A stretch of DNA of 64,000 nt from Streptomyces sp. ACA25 (GTDB taxonomy: Bacteria > Actinomycetota > Actinomycetes > Streptomycetales > Streptomycetaceae): positions 1 to 64,000 of the forward strand of contig NZ_JAQKPV010000010.1 in the NCBI RefSeq assembly GCF_028200735.1, written 5' to 3'. The first letter of the stretch is position 1. Each line of letters starts with the position of its first letter. Below, one piece after another: positions 54,809-64,000 of this stretch. The position numbers and the translations under genes are program-made. The notes beneath the pieces were generated by a model. The model made no database searches, was not told the origin of the DNA, and worked only from the letters and a program-made list of their open reading frames with translations.

Positions 54809-54928
54809 CGCAGGCCGGTCGCGGGTGCCGGTGACGTCCGGGCCTCGGTGACCTTGGGCGTGGTCACCCGGGCCCGGCTGCGCCGGATCACCCCGGTCGC
54901 GGCGGCCGCCCCGGCCCCCGGGGCCCGG

Positions 54929-55591
54929 TCAGTGAATGATGCCGGTGCGCAGGGCCACCGCGACCATGCCGGCGCGGTCGCCGGTGCCCAGCTTGCGGGC
55001 GATGCGGGCGAGGTGGCTCTTGACGGTCAGTGCGGAGAGGCCCATGGAGACGCCGATCGCCTTGTTCGACTGCCCCTCCGCCACGAGGCGCAGAACCTCG
55101 ACCTCGCGCCCGGACAGCTCCCGGTAGCCGCCCTGGTGCCCTGCCCGGCCCGGCTGGCGCCGGTGCATGCGGGCAGCGGCCGAGCCGATCGGAGCGGCAC
55201 CGGGCCGGGTGGCCGGGCCCAGATTGTTGCGGGTGCCGGTGACGACGTATCCCTTGACGCCTCCGGCGAGGGCGGTGCGGACGGCGCCGATGTCGTCGGC
55301 GGCGGACAGGGCGAGGCCGTTGGGCCAGCCTGCGGCCCGGGTTTCGGACAGCAGGCTGAGGCCGGAGCCGTCGGGCAGGTGGACGTCGGCCACACAGATG
55401 TCACGCGGGTGGGCGACTCGAGGACGGGCCTCCGCGATGGACGACGCCTCGATCACGTCGCGCACCCCCAGTGCCCACAGGTGGCGGGTCACGGTGGAGC
55501 GGACGCGGGGATCGGCGACGACGACCATGGCCGTCGGCTTGTTCGGGCGATAGGTGACCAGGCTTGTTGGGTGCTCGAGAAGAACGGACAC
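54929..55591 (-). CDS. Orphan response regulator with LuxR-type HTH
   Basis: The protein has 220 residues from GTG 55591 (GGGAGG upstream). The receiver-like domain (AMVVVADPRVRSTVTRHLW; CVADVHLPDGSGL) keeps an Asp that could be phosphorylated, but the N-terminal acidic pair is reduced. The C-terminal GerE/LuxR HTH reads YRELSGREVEVLRLVAEGQSNK. No histidine kinase is nearby. It is highly conserved among Streptomyces between rnd and hemE. A direct repeat and a palindrome upstream (55681-55725) may be autoregulatory sites. Confidence 0.85.
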   Translation of the reverse strand: MSVLLEHPTSLVTYRPNKPTAMVVVADPRVRSTVTRHLWALGVRDVIEASSIAEARPRVAHPRDICVADVHLPDGSGLSLLSETRAAGWPNGLALSAADDIGAVRTALAGGVKGYVVTGTRNNLGPATRPGAAPIGSAAARMHRRQPGRAGHQGGYRELSGREVEVLRLVAEGQSNKAIGVSMGLSALTVKSHLARIARKLGTGDRAGMVAVALRTGIIH

Positions 55592-55680
55592 CGGGCCTCC
55601 CGGCAGAAGGGCTGGGGACGGAACCGACTCCACGGGAGGAGTCGGGGCGATCCGGATGGAAGGGTCATTGGTTCCTTCGG

Positions 55681-55725
55681 CACGAACCGGCGGTGGCTTT
55701 AGGGAAAGATCACGAACCGGTGATC
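55681..55725. promoter_or_regulatory. Direct repeat and palindrome upstream of the LuxR-type regulator
   Basis: CACGAACCGG occurs at 55681-55690 and again at 55711-55720, 30 bases apart (about three helix turns). The second copy lies inside the palindrome GATCAC-N6-GTGATC (55708-55725). It lies 90-134 bases upstream of the regulator start, within the 424-bp gap 55592-56015. Confidence 0.4.
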
Positions 55726-55893
55726 CGGGGGCCGCGCCCCGCGTGGGACTTTGCCCTGCCGGACACGTCACGGACCGCGGCAGCCGGGTGCGGAGAAGAG
55801 GGCGGCGGGCCCGGGAGCGGCGCCACCGGAGCGGTGCGCACAGGGCCGTGCACCCGCGGGGTGTCCGGAGGACCACTGCCGGGCAAGGGGGAG

Positions 55894-55931
55894 CCGGCCG
55901 GGCGCAGACGGGTACCACTGCGCCCGGCCGG
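55894..55931 (-). terminator. Terminator of the DUF3000 gene
   Basis: CCGGCCGGGCGCAG and its exact complement form a 14-bp stem with a 10-nt loop, ~85 bases beyond the DUF3000 stop. The rest of the gap holds no gene. Confidence 0.8.
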
Positions 55932-56015
55932 GGGTGGTGCGTGCGGCGGACGGCCGCACCGGCGCCCTCCGGGCCGGCCAGGGCCGCGACAGGGCGAGCC
56001 CTGACGGACGAGCGA

Positions 56016-56618
56016 CTAGGCGAGCCGGGGGCCGCGGCGCCGGGGGAAGAGGGACACGGCGGGGCTGCTGCTCTCCGGCGGCAGCCCGGCGCACTGGGCC
56101 AGCAGCCCGCACCAGGCGAGCAGATGCCCGGGGACGTCCGTGCGCTGCACCGGGGTCCAGGAGGCGCGCAGCTCCAGCTCGGTGCGCGGCGGCCGCTCGG
56201 CCAGCCCGCCGAAGAAGTACGAACCGGCCCTGGTCACGGTGCCGCACTGTTCCACTCGGGTGAGTCCGCGGCTGTCCAGAGCCTCGGTCAGCCACGTCCA
56301 GGCAACTTCCGGGAGCAGCGGATCGGTTCCCACCTCCGGCTCCAGCTCGGCGCGGGTCAGTGTCACCACGCGGTACTTTCCGCGCCACTCCTGCTGTCCG
56401 TCCGGGTCGTGCAGCAGCACGAACCGGCCGTCGGCCAGCTCCTCCTCCTCGTCGTCGTCCTCCGCGATCACCGAGGCTTCCACCGCGTAGGCGAACGGTG
56501 CGAGGCGCCGCGGCGGCGGCAGCGGGCTCAGCCGCACCTCCTGCCGGGGTCTGGTCTCCGCCAGGGCTGCCACCGTCTCCTGGAATGCGCACGCAGCCCC
56601 TGCACCGGGGTCTGTCAT
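56016..56618 (-). CDS. DUF3000 family protein
   Basis: The protein has 200 residues from ATG 56618 with GGAGGGG upstream. It has no signal peptide or membrane segment. Conserved actinobacterial family of unknown function, recognisable by RLAPFAYAVEASV, GRFVLLHDPDGQ and SWTWL-type Trp motifs (VAWTWLTEAL). It is divergent from hemE, with a shared 132-bp spacer. Confidence 0.85.
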   Translation of the reverse strand: MTDPGAGAACAFQETVAALAETRPRQEVRLSPLPPPRRLAPFAYAVEASVIAEDDDEEEELADGRFVLLHDPDGQQEWRGKYRVVTLTRAELEPEVGTDPLLPEVAWTWLTEALDSRGLTRVEQCGTVTRAGSYFFGGLAERPPRTELELRASWTPVQRTDVPGHLLAWCGLLAQCAGLPPESSSPAVSLFPRRRGPRLA

Positions 56619-56750
56619 ATTCCGTGCCCCTCCGCCATCAGTGTCCGCGCCGTTGCCACGGCGGGTAACACTAGGCGGCTGATCTCCTGTCGGGCGTTAG
56701 GCACACCACACATGGCGGCCGGAAGTGCCGGACGTGCGAAACTTCCCTGT

Positions 56751-57806
56751 GTGAGCGAAACTCCTGACGCCCGGACCGCCCTGACCGACTCGCCGTTCCT
56801 GCGTGCCTGCCGCCGCGAACCCGTGCCGCACACCCCGGTGTGGTTCATGCGCCAGGCGGGGCGCTCCCTGCCGGAGTACCGCAAGCTCCGGGAGGGCACC
56901 ACCATGCTCGACTCCTGCATGCGGCCCGACCTCGTCACGGAGATCACGTTGCAGCCGGTGCGGCGGCACAAGGTCGATGCCGCGATCTTCTTCAGCGACA
57001 TCGTCGTGCCGCTCAAGGCCATCGGTGTCGACCTCGACATCAAGCCGGGGGTCGGCCCCGTCGTGGAGCGGCCCTTCCGTTCCCGGGAGGATCTGGCGCG
57101 GCTGCGTCCGCTGGAGCCGGACGACGTGAAGTACGTGACCGAGGCCATCGGCATGCTCACCACCGAGCTCGGTGACACCCCCCTGATCGGCTTCGCCGGC
57201 GCCCCCTTCACCCTTGCCAGCTACCTGGTGGAGGGCGGCCCCTCCCGCAATCACGAGCACACCAAGGCCCTGATGTACGGGGACCCGCAGCTGTGGGCCG
57301 ATCTGCTGGACCGGCTCGCGGACCTCACCGGCGCGTTCCTCCGGGTGCAGATCGAGGCCGGCGCGTCCGCCGTCCAGCTCTTCGACTCGTGGGCGGGTGC
57401 GCTCGCCCCGGCCGACTACCGGGAGACGGTCCTGCCGGCCTCGAAGAAGGTCCTGGAGACCGTGGCCCCCTACGGGGTGCCGCGCATCCACTTCGGTGTC
57501 GGGACGGGGGAGCTGCTCGGCCTGATGGGGGAAGCCGGCGCGGACGTCGTCGGCGCCGACTGGAGGGTCCCGCTGGATGAGGCGGCCCGCCGGATCGGCC
57601 CCGGCCGCGCCGTGCAGGGAAACCTCGACCCGGCCGTGCTCTTCGCCCCGCGCGAGGCGGTGGAGACCCAGACCCGGAAGGTGCTGGACGCCGCCCAGGA
57701 CCTTCCGGGCCACATCTTCAACCTCGGCCACGGAGTGCTGCCGGACACTGATGCCGAAGCGCTCACCCGGCTCGTGGCCTACGTGCACGAACAGACGGCG
57801 CGCTGA
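56751..57806 (+). CDS. hemE: Uroporphyrinogen decarboxylase
   Basis: The protein has 351 residues from GTG 56751; ATG 56712 in the same frame would add 13 residues. Neither has a clear ribosome-binding site, so translation may be leaderless. URO-D signatures are PVWFMRQAGRSLPEYR near residue 25 and GFAGAPFTLASYLVEGG near 145, with catalytic Asp in FFSDIVVPL. It converts uroporphyrinogen III to coproporphyrinogen III, upstream of hemG and hemQ in the heme pathway. Confidence 0.95.
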   Translation: MSETPDARTALTDSPFLRACRREPVPHTPVWFMRQAGRSLPEYRKLREGTTMLDSCMRPDLVTEITLQPVRRHKVDAAIFFSDIVVPLKAIGVDLDIKPGVGPVVERPFRSREDLARLRPLEPDDVKYVTEAIGMLTTELGDTPLIGFAGAPFTLASYLVEGGPSRNHEHTKALMYGDPQLWADLLDRLADLTGAFLRVQIEAGASAVQLFDSWAGALAPADYRETVLPASKKVLETVAPYGVPRIHFGVGTGELLGLMGEAGADVVGADWRVPLDEAARRIGPGRAVQGNLDPAVLFAPREAVETQTRKVLDAAQDLPGHIFNLGHGVLPDTDAEALTRLVAYVHEQTAR

Positions 57807-57843
57807 CGGGCTTCCCGCGCTGACGGGCCACGGGGAGTCCGGC

Positions 57844-57881
57844 GCCGGCCGGTACCGGAGAGCTTCCGGACACCGGCCGGC
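57844..57881. terminator. Bidirectional terminator between hemE and the DUF4349 gene
   Basis: The stem GCCGGCCGGT(A)CCGG pairs with CCGG(AC)ACCGGCCGGC, between two convergent genes. Confidence 0.7.
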
Positions 57882-57886
57882 CTGCC

Positions 57887-58948
<1,062 letters not shown>

Positions 58949-59093
58949 TCCGTGTCCCCCTCAACTCTGTCGTACACGTTGTCCGTTGGACGCACGAGCC
59001 GGTGCCGCGGATCGCCGGTCCGGGTTCCGATGCGGTTACGGCCCGGACGCGAAGCGGTGTCCGGGCGGCTCCCGCATCTGGGAGAGTGGGGAC

Positions 59094-60497
59094 ATGCATG
59101 CGATCGTCATCGGCGGCGGTATCTCCGGACTGGCCGCCGCGCACCGGCTGCTCGCCTCCGGGTTGCGCGTGACCGTTCTGGAAGCCTCGGACCGCTTCGG
59201 GGGAAAACTGCTCTCCGGGCAGATCGCGGGGGCACGCGTCGACCTGGGGGCCGAGACCATACTGGCCCGCCGGCCGGAAGGCGTCGGGCTGGCCAGGGAG
59301 GTCGGTCTGGAGGAGGCGCTGCGCCCCCCGGTCATGGCGAGCGCCGCGATCTGGACCCGTGAAGCCCTGCGGCCGATGCCGCGGGACCACGTCATGGGCG
59401 TACCCGCTTCGCCCGCCGCGCTGACCGGAGTGCTCTCCGACGCGGGCCTCGCCAGGATCGCCCGGGATGCCGAGCTGCCCCGCACGGAGCTGGGTGAGGA
59501 CGCCGCCATCGGCCGGTACGTCGCCGAGCGGATGGGACCCGAGGTGGTCGACCGGCTGGTGGAGCCGCTGCTCGGCGGCGTCTACGCGGGGGACGCCTAC
59601 CGGATCTCCATGCGGGCCGCGGTTCCCCAGCTCTGGGAAGCGGCACGCACCGAGCGGTCGCTGCTGGCCGCGGTGCGCGGCGTGCAGGACCGCGCGGCCC
59701 CCCGGGACCCGGGGGAGCCGGTGTTCCTGGGCCTCGACGGCGGGATCGGAGTCCTGCCGGAGGCAGTCGCCGACGCCTGCCGGAAGGCCGGTGCCACGCT
59801 GGAGACCTCGGTCGCGGTGACCGGGCTGCGCCGGGCCCCCGACGGCTGGCAGGTGACCACGGACGACGGCCGGACCCTGACCGCCCCGGCCCTGGTGCTG
59901 GCTCTGCCCGCCGGCCCCGCCGCCCGTCTGCTGACGGAGGAGGCCCCCGGGGCGGCCCGCGAGCTGGCGGCGGTCGAGTACGCCTCGATGGCCCTGATCA
60001 CGCTGGCGTTCCGGCGGGCGGACCTGGGGGTGCTGCCCCGCGGCAGCGGCTTTCTGGTGCCGTCGGTGGACGGCCGGCAGATCAAGGCGGCCACCTTCAT
60101 CAGCAACAAGTGGGACTGGGCCGCCGGGCAGGACCCGGAGCTGTTCCTGCTGCGCACCTCGATCGGCCGGCACGGCCGGCCGGAGCTCCTGGACCGGGAG
60201 GACAACGCGCTGGTGGAAGCGGCCCTGGGTGACCTGGGGGAGGCCATCGGGCTGTCGGCCCGGCCTGTCGACTCCGTGGTCACCCGCTGGCCGGACGGCC
60301 TTCCGCAGTACGCCGTGGGCCACTCCGCCCTGGTTGACCGGGCACGTGCGGAGGTCGCCGCGCTGCCGGGGCTGCGGTTGTGCGGTGCGGCCTACGAGGG
60401 GGTGGGGATTCCGGCCTGCGTGGCGAGCGCCGACCGGGCGGTCCGTGAACTGCTGGCCACCCTGCCGTCCGGCACCGGCGGCGGCGCGGGAGAATGA
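59094..60497 (+). CDS. hemG: FAD-dependent coproporphyrinogen/protoporphyrinogen oxidase
   Basis: The protein has 467 residues from ATG 59094. The N-terminal FAD-binding motif is VIGGGISGLAAAHRLLASG, and VTVLEASDRFGGKL and the C-terminal CGAAYEGVGIPACVASA are typical of HemY/CgoX oxidases. In actinobacteria this enzyme oxidises coproporphyrinogen III to coproporphyrin III. Pairing with hemQ 4 bases downstream supports the coproporphyrin-dependent heme route. Confidence 0.93.
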   Translation: MHAIVIGGGISGLAAAHRLLASGLRVTVLEASDRFGGKLLSGQIAGARVDLGAETILARRPEGVGLAREVGLEEALRPPVMASAAIWTREALRPMPRDHVMGVPASPAALTGVLSDAGLARIARDAELPRTELGEDAAIGRYVAERMGPEVVDRLVEPLLGGVYAGDAYRISMRAAVPQLWEAARTERSLLAAVRGVQDRAAPRDPGEPVFLGLDGGIGVLPEAVADACRKAGATLETSVAVTGLRRAPDGWQVTTDDGRTLTAPALVLALPAGPAARLLTEEAPGAARELAAVEYASMALITLAFRRADLGVLPRGSGFLVPSVDGRQIKAATFISNKWDWAAGQDPELFLLRTSIGRHGRPELLDREDNALVEAALGDLGEAIGLSARPVDSVVTRWPDGLPQYAVGHSALVDRARAEVAALPGLRLCGAAYEGVGIPACVASADRAVRELLATLPSGTGGGAGE

Positions 60498-60501
60498 CCC
60501 C

Positions 60502-61218
60502 ATGAGTGCTGCACCCGAGAAGGCCCCGAACGCGGGGAAGAAGGCCAAGGACCTCAACGAGGTCATCCGTTACACCTTGTGGTCGGTGTTCCGGCTGCGT
60601 GACGTGCTGCCGGAGGACCGGACCGGCTACGCGGACGAGGTCGTGGAGCTGTTCGAGCAGCTCGCGGCCAAGGATGTGGTGGTCCGCGGCACGTACGACG
60701 TGTCCGGGCTGCGGGCGGACGCGGACGTCATGATCTGGTGGCACGCCGAGACCGCCGACGAACTGCAGGAGGCGTACAACCGCTTCCGCCGGACGCGGCT
60801 GGGCCGGGCGCTGGAGCCGGTCTGGTCCAACATGGCGCTGCACCGCCCGGCCGAGTTCAACAAGGCGCATGTCCCCGCCTTCCTGGCAGGGGAGACGCCG
60901 AAGGACTGGATCAGCGTCTACCCCTTCGTGCGGTCCTACGACTGGTACCTGCTGCCCGACGAGGACCGCCGCCGGATGCTCGCCGACCACGGGAAGATGG
61001 CCCGTGGTTATCCCGATGTGCGGGCCAACACCGTCGCCTCCTTCTCGCTCGGCGACTACGAGTGGATCCTCGCCTTCGAGGCCGACGAGCTGTGGCGGAT
61101 CGTCGACCTCATGCGCCATCTGCGCGGTTCCGAGGCCCGGCTGCACGTCCGTGAGGAGGTGCCCTTCTACACCGGGCGCCGCAAGGAGGTCCCCGACCTG
61201 GTGGCCGGCCTGGCCTGA
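60502..61218 (+). CDS. hemQ: Coproheme decarboxylase (HemQ/ChdC, chlorite dismutase family)
   Basis: The protein has 238 residues from ATG 60502. Family stretches: RYTLWSVFRLRD, VRGTYDVSGLRADAD, the catalytic Tyr in YPFVRSYDWYLLP, and the heme-ligand His in MLADHGKMARGYPDVRANT. It converts Fe-coproporphyrin III to heme b with H2O2. It lacks the Arg typical of true chlorite dismutases in the distal pocket, as far as can be read. It forms an operon with hemG. Confidence 0.93.
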   Translation: MSAAPEKAPNAGKKAKDLNEVIRYTLWSVFRLRDVLPEDRTGYADEVVELFEQLAAKDVVVRGTYDVSGLRADADVMIWWHAETADELQEAYNRFRRTRLGRALEPVWSNMALHRPAEFNKAHVPAFLAGETPKDWISVYPFVRSYDWYLLPDEDRRRMLADHGKMARGYPDVRANTVASFSLGDYEWILAFEADELWRIVDLMRHLRGSEARLHVREEVPFYTGRRKEVPDLVAGLA

Positions 61219-61223
61219 CTGCG

Positions 61224-62096
61224 CTAGTGCGGCCGGTCCGCGGCGATGAGGTCGGAGACCCGCACGAACTCGTAGCCGCGGGCGCGCAGGCCGGGGATGA
61301 TGCGGCGCATCGCCTCGGCCGTGGCGGGGGCCGCGCTGCGGGTGCAGTGCAGGACGACCACCGAGCCCGGCCGCACCTCGTCGAGCACGTGATCGGCGAT
61401 GCCGCCGGGGTCGGTGGCGAACGCGTCCCCGCCGGACACGTCCCACTGCACGGCGGTGACCCCGGTCGGTGCCAGGGCGTGCAGGGCCGCGTCGTCGTAG
61501 CAGCCGCCGGGGAAGCGGAAGTAGGGCGCCATCTGCGGCACCCCGGCGGCGAGGATCTCCGTCGCCGCCCGTTCGGCGTCGCTGCGGAACTCCCCGGGAG
61601 TCAGCCGGGGGAGTCCGTAGCAGCCCGCGGTGTAGGCGTAGTGCGAGAAGGTGTGGTTCGCCACTTCGAAGAGCGGGTCGCGGCCGATTGTCGCCGCCTG
61701 GTCCGGGTAGGTCCGGGCCCACATGCCCGTCATGAAGATTGTCGAGGCGACCTTTTCCTGCCGGAGCAGCTCGATGAGCTCCGGGTTGTCGAAGCGCTCA
61801 CCGGCGGCGGCCCGGGGTCCCTGGTCGCGCGTCATGTCCGCGTCGAAGGTCAGGGCGACCCGCTTCACGTCGTCCCCCGGGTCCCGTGACCCGTGGGAGA
61901 AGACCGGGATCCGGCCCCGGGCGTCCAGCGGGAGGGCCGGGGGACCGGCGGCAGCGGTGGGAGGCGGCTCCGGGGAGGCCGGCCGGCCGGCGGTGGGCCG
62001 GTCGGCGGCGGGTTCGTTCCTCGTCCCCGCGCAGCCGCTCAGCACCGCGAGGACCAGCAGGAAGGGCAACGCGGCACAGCGCGCAAAGATGATCAT
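61224..62096 (-). CDS. Polysaccharide deacetylase lipoprotein (NodB domain, CE4)
   Basis: The protein has 290 residues. The signal peptide ends in the lipobox LSGC, followed by a Pro/Ala-rich linker to ~75. NodB motifs are present: ALTFDADMTRDQG (the Asp pair is spaced as D-A-D), NHTFSHYAY (zinc His pair HxxxH), and PYFRFPGGCYDD. It probably removes N-acetyl groups from cell-wall glycans outside the membrane. It converges on hemQ with only 5 bases between stops. Confidence 0.88.
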   Translation of the reverse strand: MIIFARCAALPFLLVLAVLSGCAGTRNEPAADRPTAGRPASPEPPPTAAAGPPALPLDARGRIPVFSHGSRDPGDDVKRVALTFDADMTRDQGPRAAAGERFDNPELIELLRQEKVASTIFMTGMWARTYPDQAATIGRDPLFEVANHTFSHYAYTAGCYGLPRLTPGEFRSDAERAATEILAAGVPQMAPYFRFPGGCYDDAALHALAPTGVTAVQWDVSGGDAFATDPGGIADHVLDEVRPGSVVVLHCTRSAAPATAEAMRRIIPGLRARGYEFVRVSDLIAADRPH

Positions 62097-62188
62097 TTCA
62101 GCAGACTAATGAGGGCCGGGTGGGCCCGCCGCCGGGAGTGCTCCGCCCGGCCCACCGCGACCCCGCAGGCCGTCCCCGGCCCTCCCTC

Positions 62189-63313
62189 TCAGGCCGCGTG
62201 CACCTTCGCGTCGCGGGCCAGCGCGGTCAGCCGGGAGATGGCGCGGAAGTACTTCTTCCGGTAGCCGCCGGCCAGCATCTCCTCGCCGAAGAGCCGGTCG
62301 AACGGCACTCCGGAGGCGAGCACCGGCACCTCCCGGTCGTACAGCCGGTCGGCCAGCACCACGAGCCGCAGCGCGGTCGACTGGTCAGGGACCGGGCTCA
62401 CCCCGGTCAGGCAGACCGTCTCGATCCCCTCGCACATCGAGCCGTAGCGGCTCGGATGAATCCTCGACAGATGCTCCAGCAGGTCACCGAACCCGTCGAG
62501 CGAGGCGCCCGGGGTGGCGTGGGCGCTCCGGACCACCTCCGCGTCAGTGCGCGGCTCCGGGGCCGCGGGGAGCCCTCGGTGCCGGTAGTCCTCCCCGTCG
62601 ATGCGCAGCGGCCGGAAGTGCGCCGACAGCCCCTGGATCTCCCGGAGGAAGTCGGCCGAGGCGAAACGCCCCTCACCGAGCCTGCCCGGCAGCGTGTTGG
62701 ACGTGGCGGCCAGCGCCACCCCCTCGTCCACCAGCCTGCCGAGCAGGGTGGACACCAGCACCGTGTCGCCCGGATCGTCCAGTTCGAACTCGTCGATGCA
62801 CAGCAGGCGATGGCCGGACAGCGTGCGCACCGTCTGCTGGAAACCGAGCGCGCCCACCAGATGGGTCAGCTCCACGAACGTGCCGAAGGCCTTCAGCTCC
62901 GGAGCGGCCGGAGCCGCGTGCCACACGGAGGCCAGCAGGTGCGTCTTGCCCACCCCGTAGCCGCCGTCCAGGTAGACCCCGCGCGGAGCGTCCACGGCAC
63001 CCTTCCCGGCCTTCCGCGCCCGGCGCCCGAAGAAACCCCGCTTCTCCTCCGGGGCATGGCCCAGCCCGGCGGCGAACTCGCTCAGGACCGACACGGCCTC
63101 CTGCTGGCTGGGCTGCCGCGGGTCGGGCACGTAGGTGTCGAACCGCACGGCGTCGAAGCGCGGAGGCGGAACCAGCGCGGCCACCAGGTGCTCGGCCGGA
63201 ACCCGCGGCGCGCGGTCGCACAGGGTCAGGGGCGTCCCGCCACCGGTGGAGGCCCCGGCGGGCCGGGCGGTCTGGGGTATCGGGCTGCGGGGCCCGGAAG
63301 CGGCGGAGGACAC
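62189..63313 (-). CDS. zapE: AFG1-like ATPase (ZapE family)
   Basis: The protein has 374 residues from GTG 63313; farther upstream starts would run into the divergent promoter. Walker A is GVYLDGGYGVGKTHLLAS and Walker B is RLLCIDEFELDDPGD, with sensor motif AATSNTLP and the C-terminal FDRLFGEEMLAGGYRKKYFRA typical of the family. ZapE/AFG1 proteins couple ATP use to cell division or membrane protein turnover. Confidence 0.92.
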   Translation of the reverse strand: MSSAASGPRSPIPQTARPAGASTGGGTPLTLCDRAPRVPAEHLVAALVPPPRFDAVRFDTYVPDPRQPSQQEAVSVLSEFAAGLGHAPEEKRGFFGRRARKAGKGAVDAPRGVYLDGGYGVGKTHLLASVWHAAPAAPELKAFGTFVELTHLVGALGFQQTVRTLSGHRLLCIDEFELDDPGDTVLVSTLLGRLVDEGVALAATSNTLPGRLGEGRFASADFLREIQGLSAHFRPLRIDGEDYRHRGLPAAPEPRTDAEVVRSAHATPGASLDGFGDLLEHLSRIHPSRYGSMCEGIETVCLTGVSPVPDQSTALRLVVLADRLYDREVPVLASGVPFDRLFGEEMLAGGYRKKYFRAISRLTALARDAKVHAA

Positions 63314-63371
63314 GGAGTACCACTTTACGGGGCCCGCCGAGCCGACGGCACCCTGTGCCACACTGCGCCCC

Positions 63372-64000
63372 ATGCGACGCGTGTTCCCCGCCTCCGCGGA
63401 TCCGGCCGAGACCACCGACCGTCCGTGGGAGCTCCTGGAGCTCGCGGACGCCTACGCGTACCCCGAGCAGCCCGGGAAGGGCTGGCTGCGGGCCAACATG
63501 GTCAGCTCTCTGGACGGTGCCGCCCTGCACGAGGGCCGTTCCCAGCCGTTGTCCGGCCCGGCCGACATGCGGATCTTCGGGGTGCTGCGCGCCCTTTGTG
63601 ACGTGATCGTGGTCGGAGCCGGGACCGCCCGGGAGGAGGGCTACCGGCCGGCCAGGGCCCGGGCCGAGTTCGCCGCCCGGCGGGCCGCCGCGGGCCGGCT
63701 CCCGGCCCCTGCCATCGCGGTGGTCAGCGCGAGCCTGGACCTGGATTTCTCCCTGCCGCTGTTCACCGCGGCCTCGACCCCCACCCTGGTCGTCACCGGT
63801 GCCTCCGCTCCGGGCGACCGGCTGGCGGCCGCCCGTGAGGCGGGCGCCGAGGTCGTGCTCGCCGGGGACGGCACCGGCGCCGATCCGGCCCGGATCAAGC
63901 CCGAGTTGTCCCGGCGCGGGTACACCCGGCAGCTCACCGAGGGCGGTCCGCGGCTGCTCGGACAGCTCACGGCCGCCGGGGCGCTGGACGAGCTGTGTCT
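63372..64000 (+). CDS. Pyrimidine reductase family protein (RibD C-terminal/DHFR-like), 5' part
   Basis: The first 209 codons are present and the window ends inside the gene. RANMVSSLDGAAL, SGPADMRIFGVLRALCDVIVVGAGTAREEGYRP and LTEGGPRLLGQL are typical of the NADPH-binding RibD C-terminal domain. Stand-alone actinobacterial copies have an unknown or riboflavin-related reductase role. Divergent from zapE with a 58-bp spacer. Confidence 0.88.
   Translation, partial: MRRVFPASADPAETTDRPWELLELADAYAYPEQPGKGWLRANMVSSLDGAALHEGRSQPLSGPADMRIFGVLRALCDVIVVGAGTAREEGYRPARARAEFAARRAAAGRLPAPAIAVVSASLDLDFSLPLFTAASTPTLVVTGASAPGDRLAAAREAGAEVVLAGDGTGADPARIKPELSRRGYTRQLTEGGPRLLGQLTAAGALDELC

Noticed and set aside
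60502..61218. Chlorite dismutase (perchlorate metabolism)
   Set aside because: The position directly after hemG and the residues around the catalytic Tyr and heme His are those of HemQ, the coproheme decarboxylase.

Overview
This is high-GC actinomycete DNA, almost certainly Streptomyces. It shows strong third-position G/C bias, GTG/TTG starts, long hairpin terminators without T-tracts, and a conserved core-genome order (HTH-MurA, aconitase, ngcEFG, ROK regulator, dxs, fadAB, rnd, hemE/hemG/hemQ) that I recognise from Streptomyces chromosomes. The window has two parts: the right end of a biosynthetic gene cluster (1 to about 33 kb) and ordinary chromosomal core (about 33.8 to 64 kb).

Left part. 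Two modular type I polyketide synthases (2-7960, cut by the window edge, and 7957-18006) carry the last four extension modules of an assembly line: ...DH-KR-ACP / KS-AT(malonyl)-DH-KR-ACP / KS-AT(methylmalonyl)-KR-ACP / KS-AT(unusual GAGH motif)-dead DH-KR-ACP, with no thioesterase. They are followed on the same strand by a building-block set: an MDR oxidoreductase, a PUFA-synthase-like KS-AT-ACP-KR protein, a PfaB-like acyltransferase, an SDR, a KASIII-like protein with altered active-site residues, a free ACP and an AsnB-type amidotransferase. After a strong terminator come a type II thioesterase and crotonyl-CoA carboxylase/reductase, and then an MbtH-like protein and a PpiB-type cyclophilin. 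Domain order and gene set match what I remember of the sanglifehrin (sfa) cluster of Streptomyces flaveolus. That product has an ethylmalonamyl starter (CCR plus amidotransferase), a 2-(2-oxobutyl)malonyl extender (iterative PKS) at the last PKS module, and transfer to an NRPS. Its published activity is cyclophilin binding, so the cyclophilin at the cluster edge is the most interesting gene here: a candidate self-resistance or target-decoy gene. Two TTA codons, in the PUFA-like PKS and the acyltransferase genes, suggest bldA-dependent precursor supply.

Junction (about 31.3-33.8 kb). This stretch is decayed. It holds a terminator, a group II intron domain V relic, a frameshifted tyrosine-recombinase C-terminus, and (just before the CCR gene) a metallophosphoesterase N-terminal remnant. 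It looks like the scarred boundary of a horizontally acquired cluster.

Right part. An XRE-HTH/MurA fusion, a methyltransferase and aconitase (with two palindromes in its promoter region) are followed by the ngcEFG chito-oligosaccharide importer with a DasR-like site, a Rok7B7-like regulator, an orphan sugar-binding lipoprotein without its ATPase and permease, and a Dxs. Then come an NYN/LCP pair, fadAB, RNase D, an orphan LuxR-type regulator and DUF3000. Next are the coproporphyrin-type heme genes hemE, hemG and hemQ, a DUF4349 lipoprotein, a polysaccharide deacetylase lipoprotein, ZapE, and a RibD-like reductase cut by the window end.
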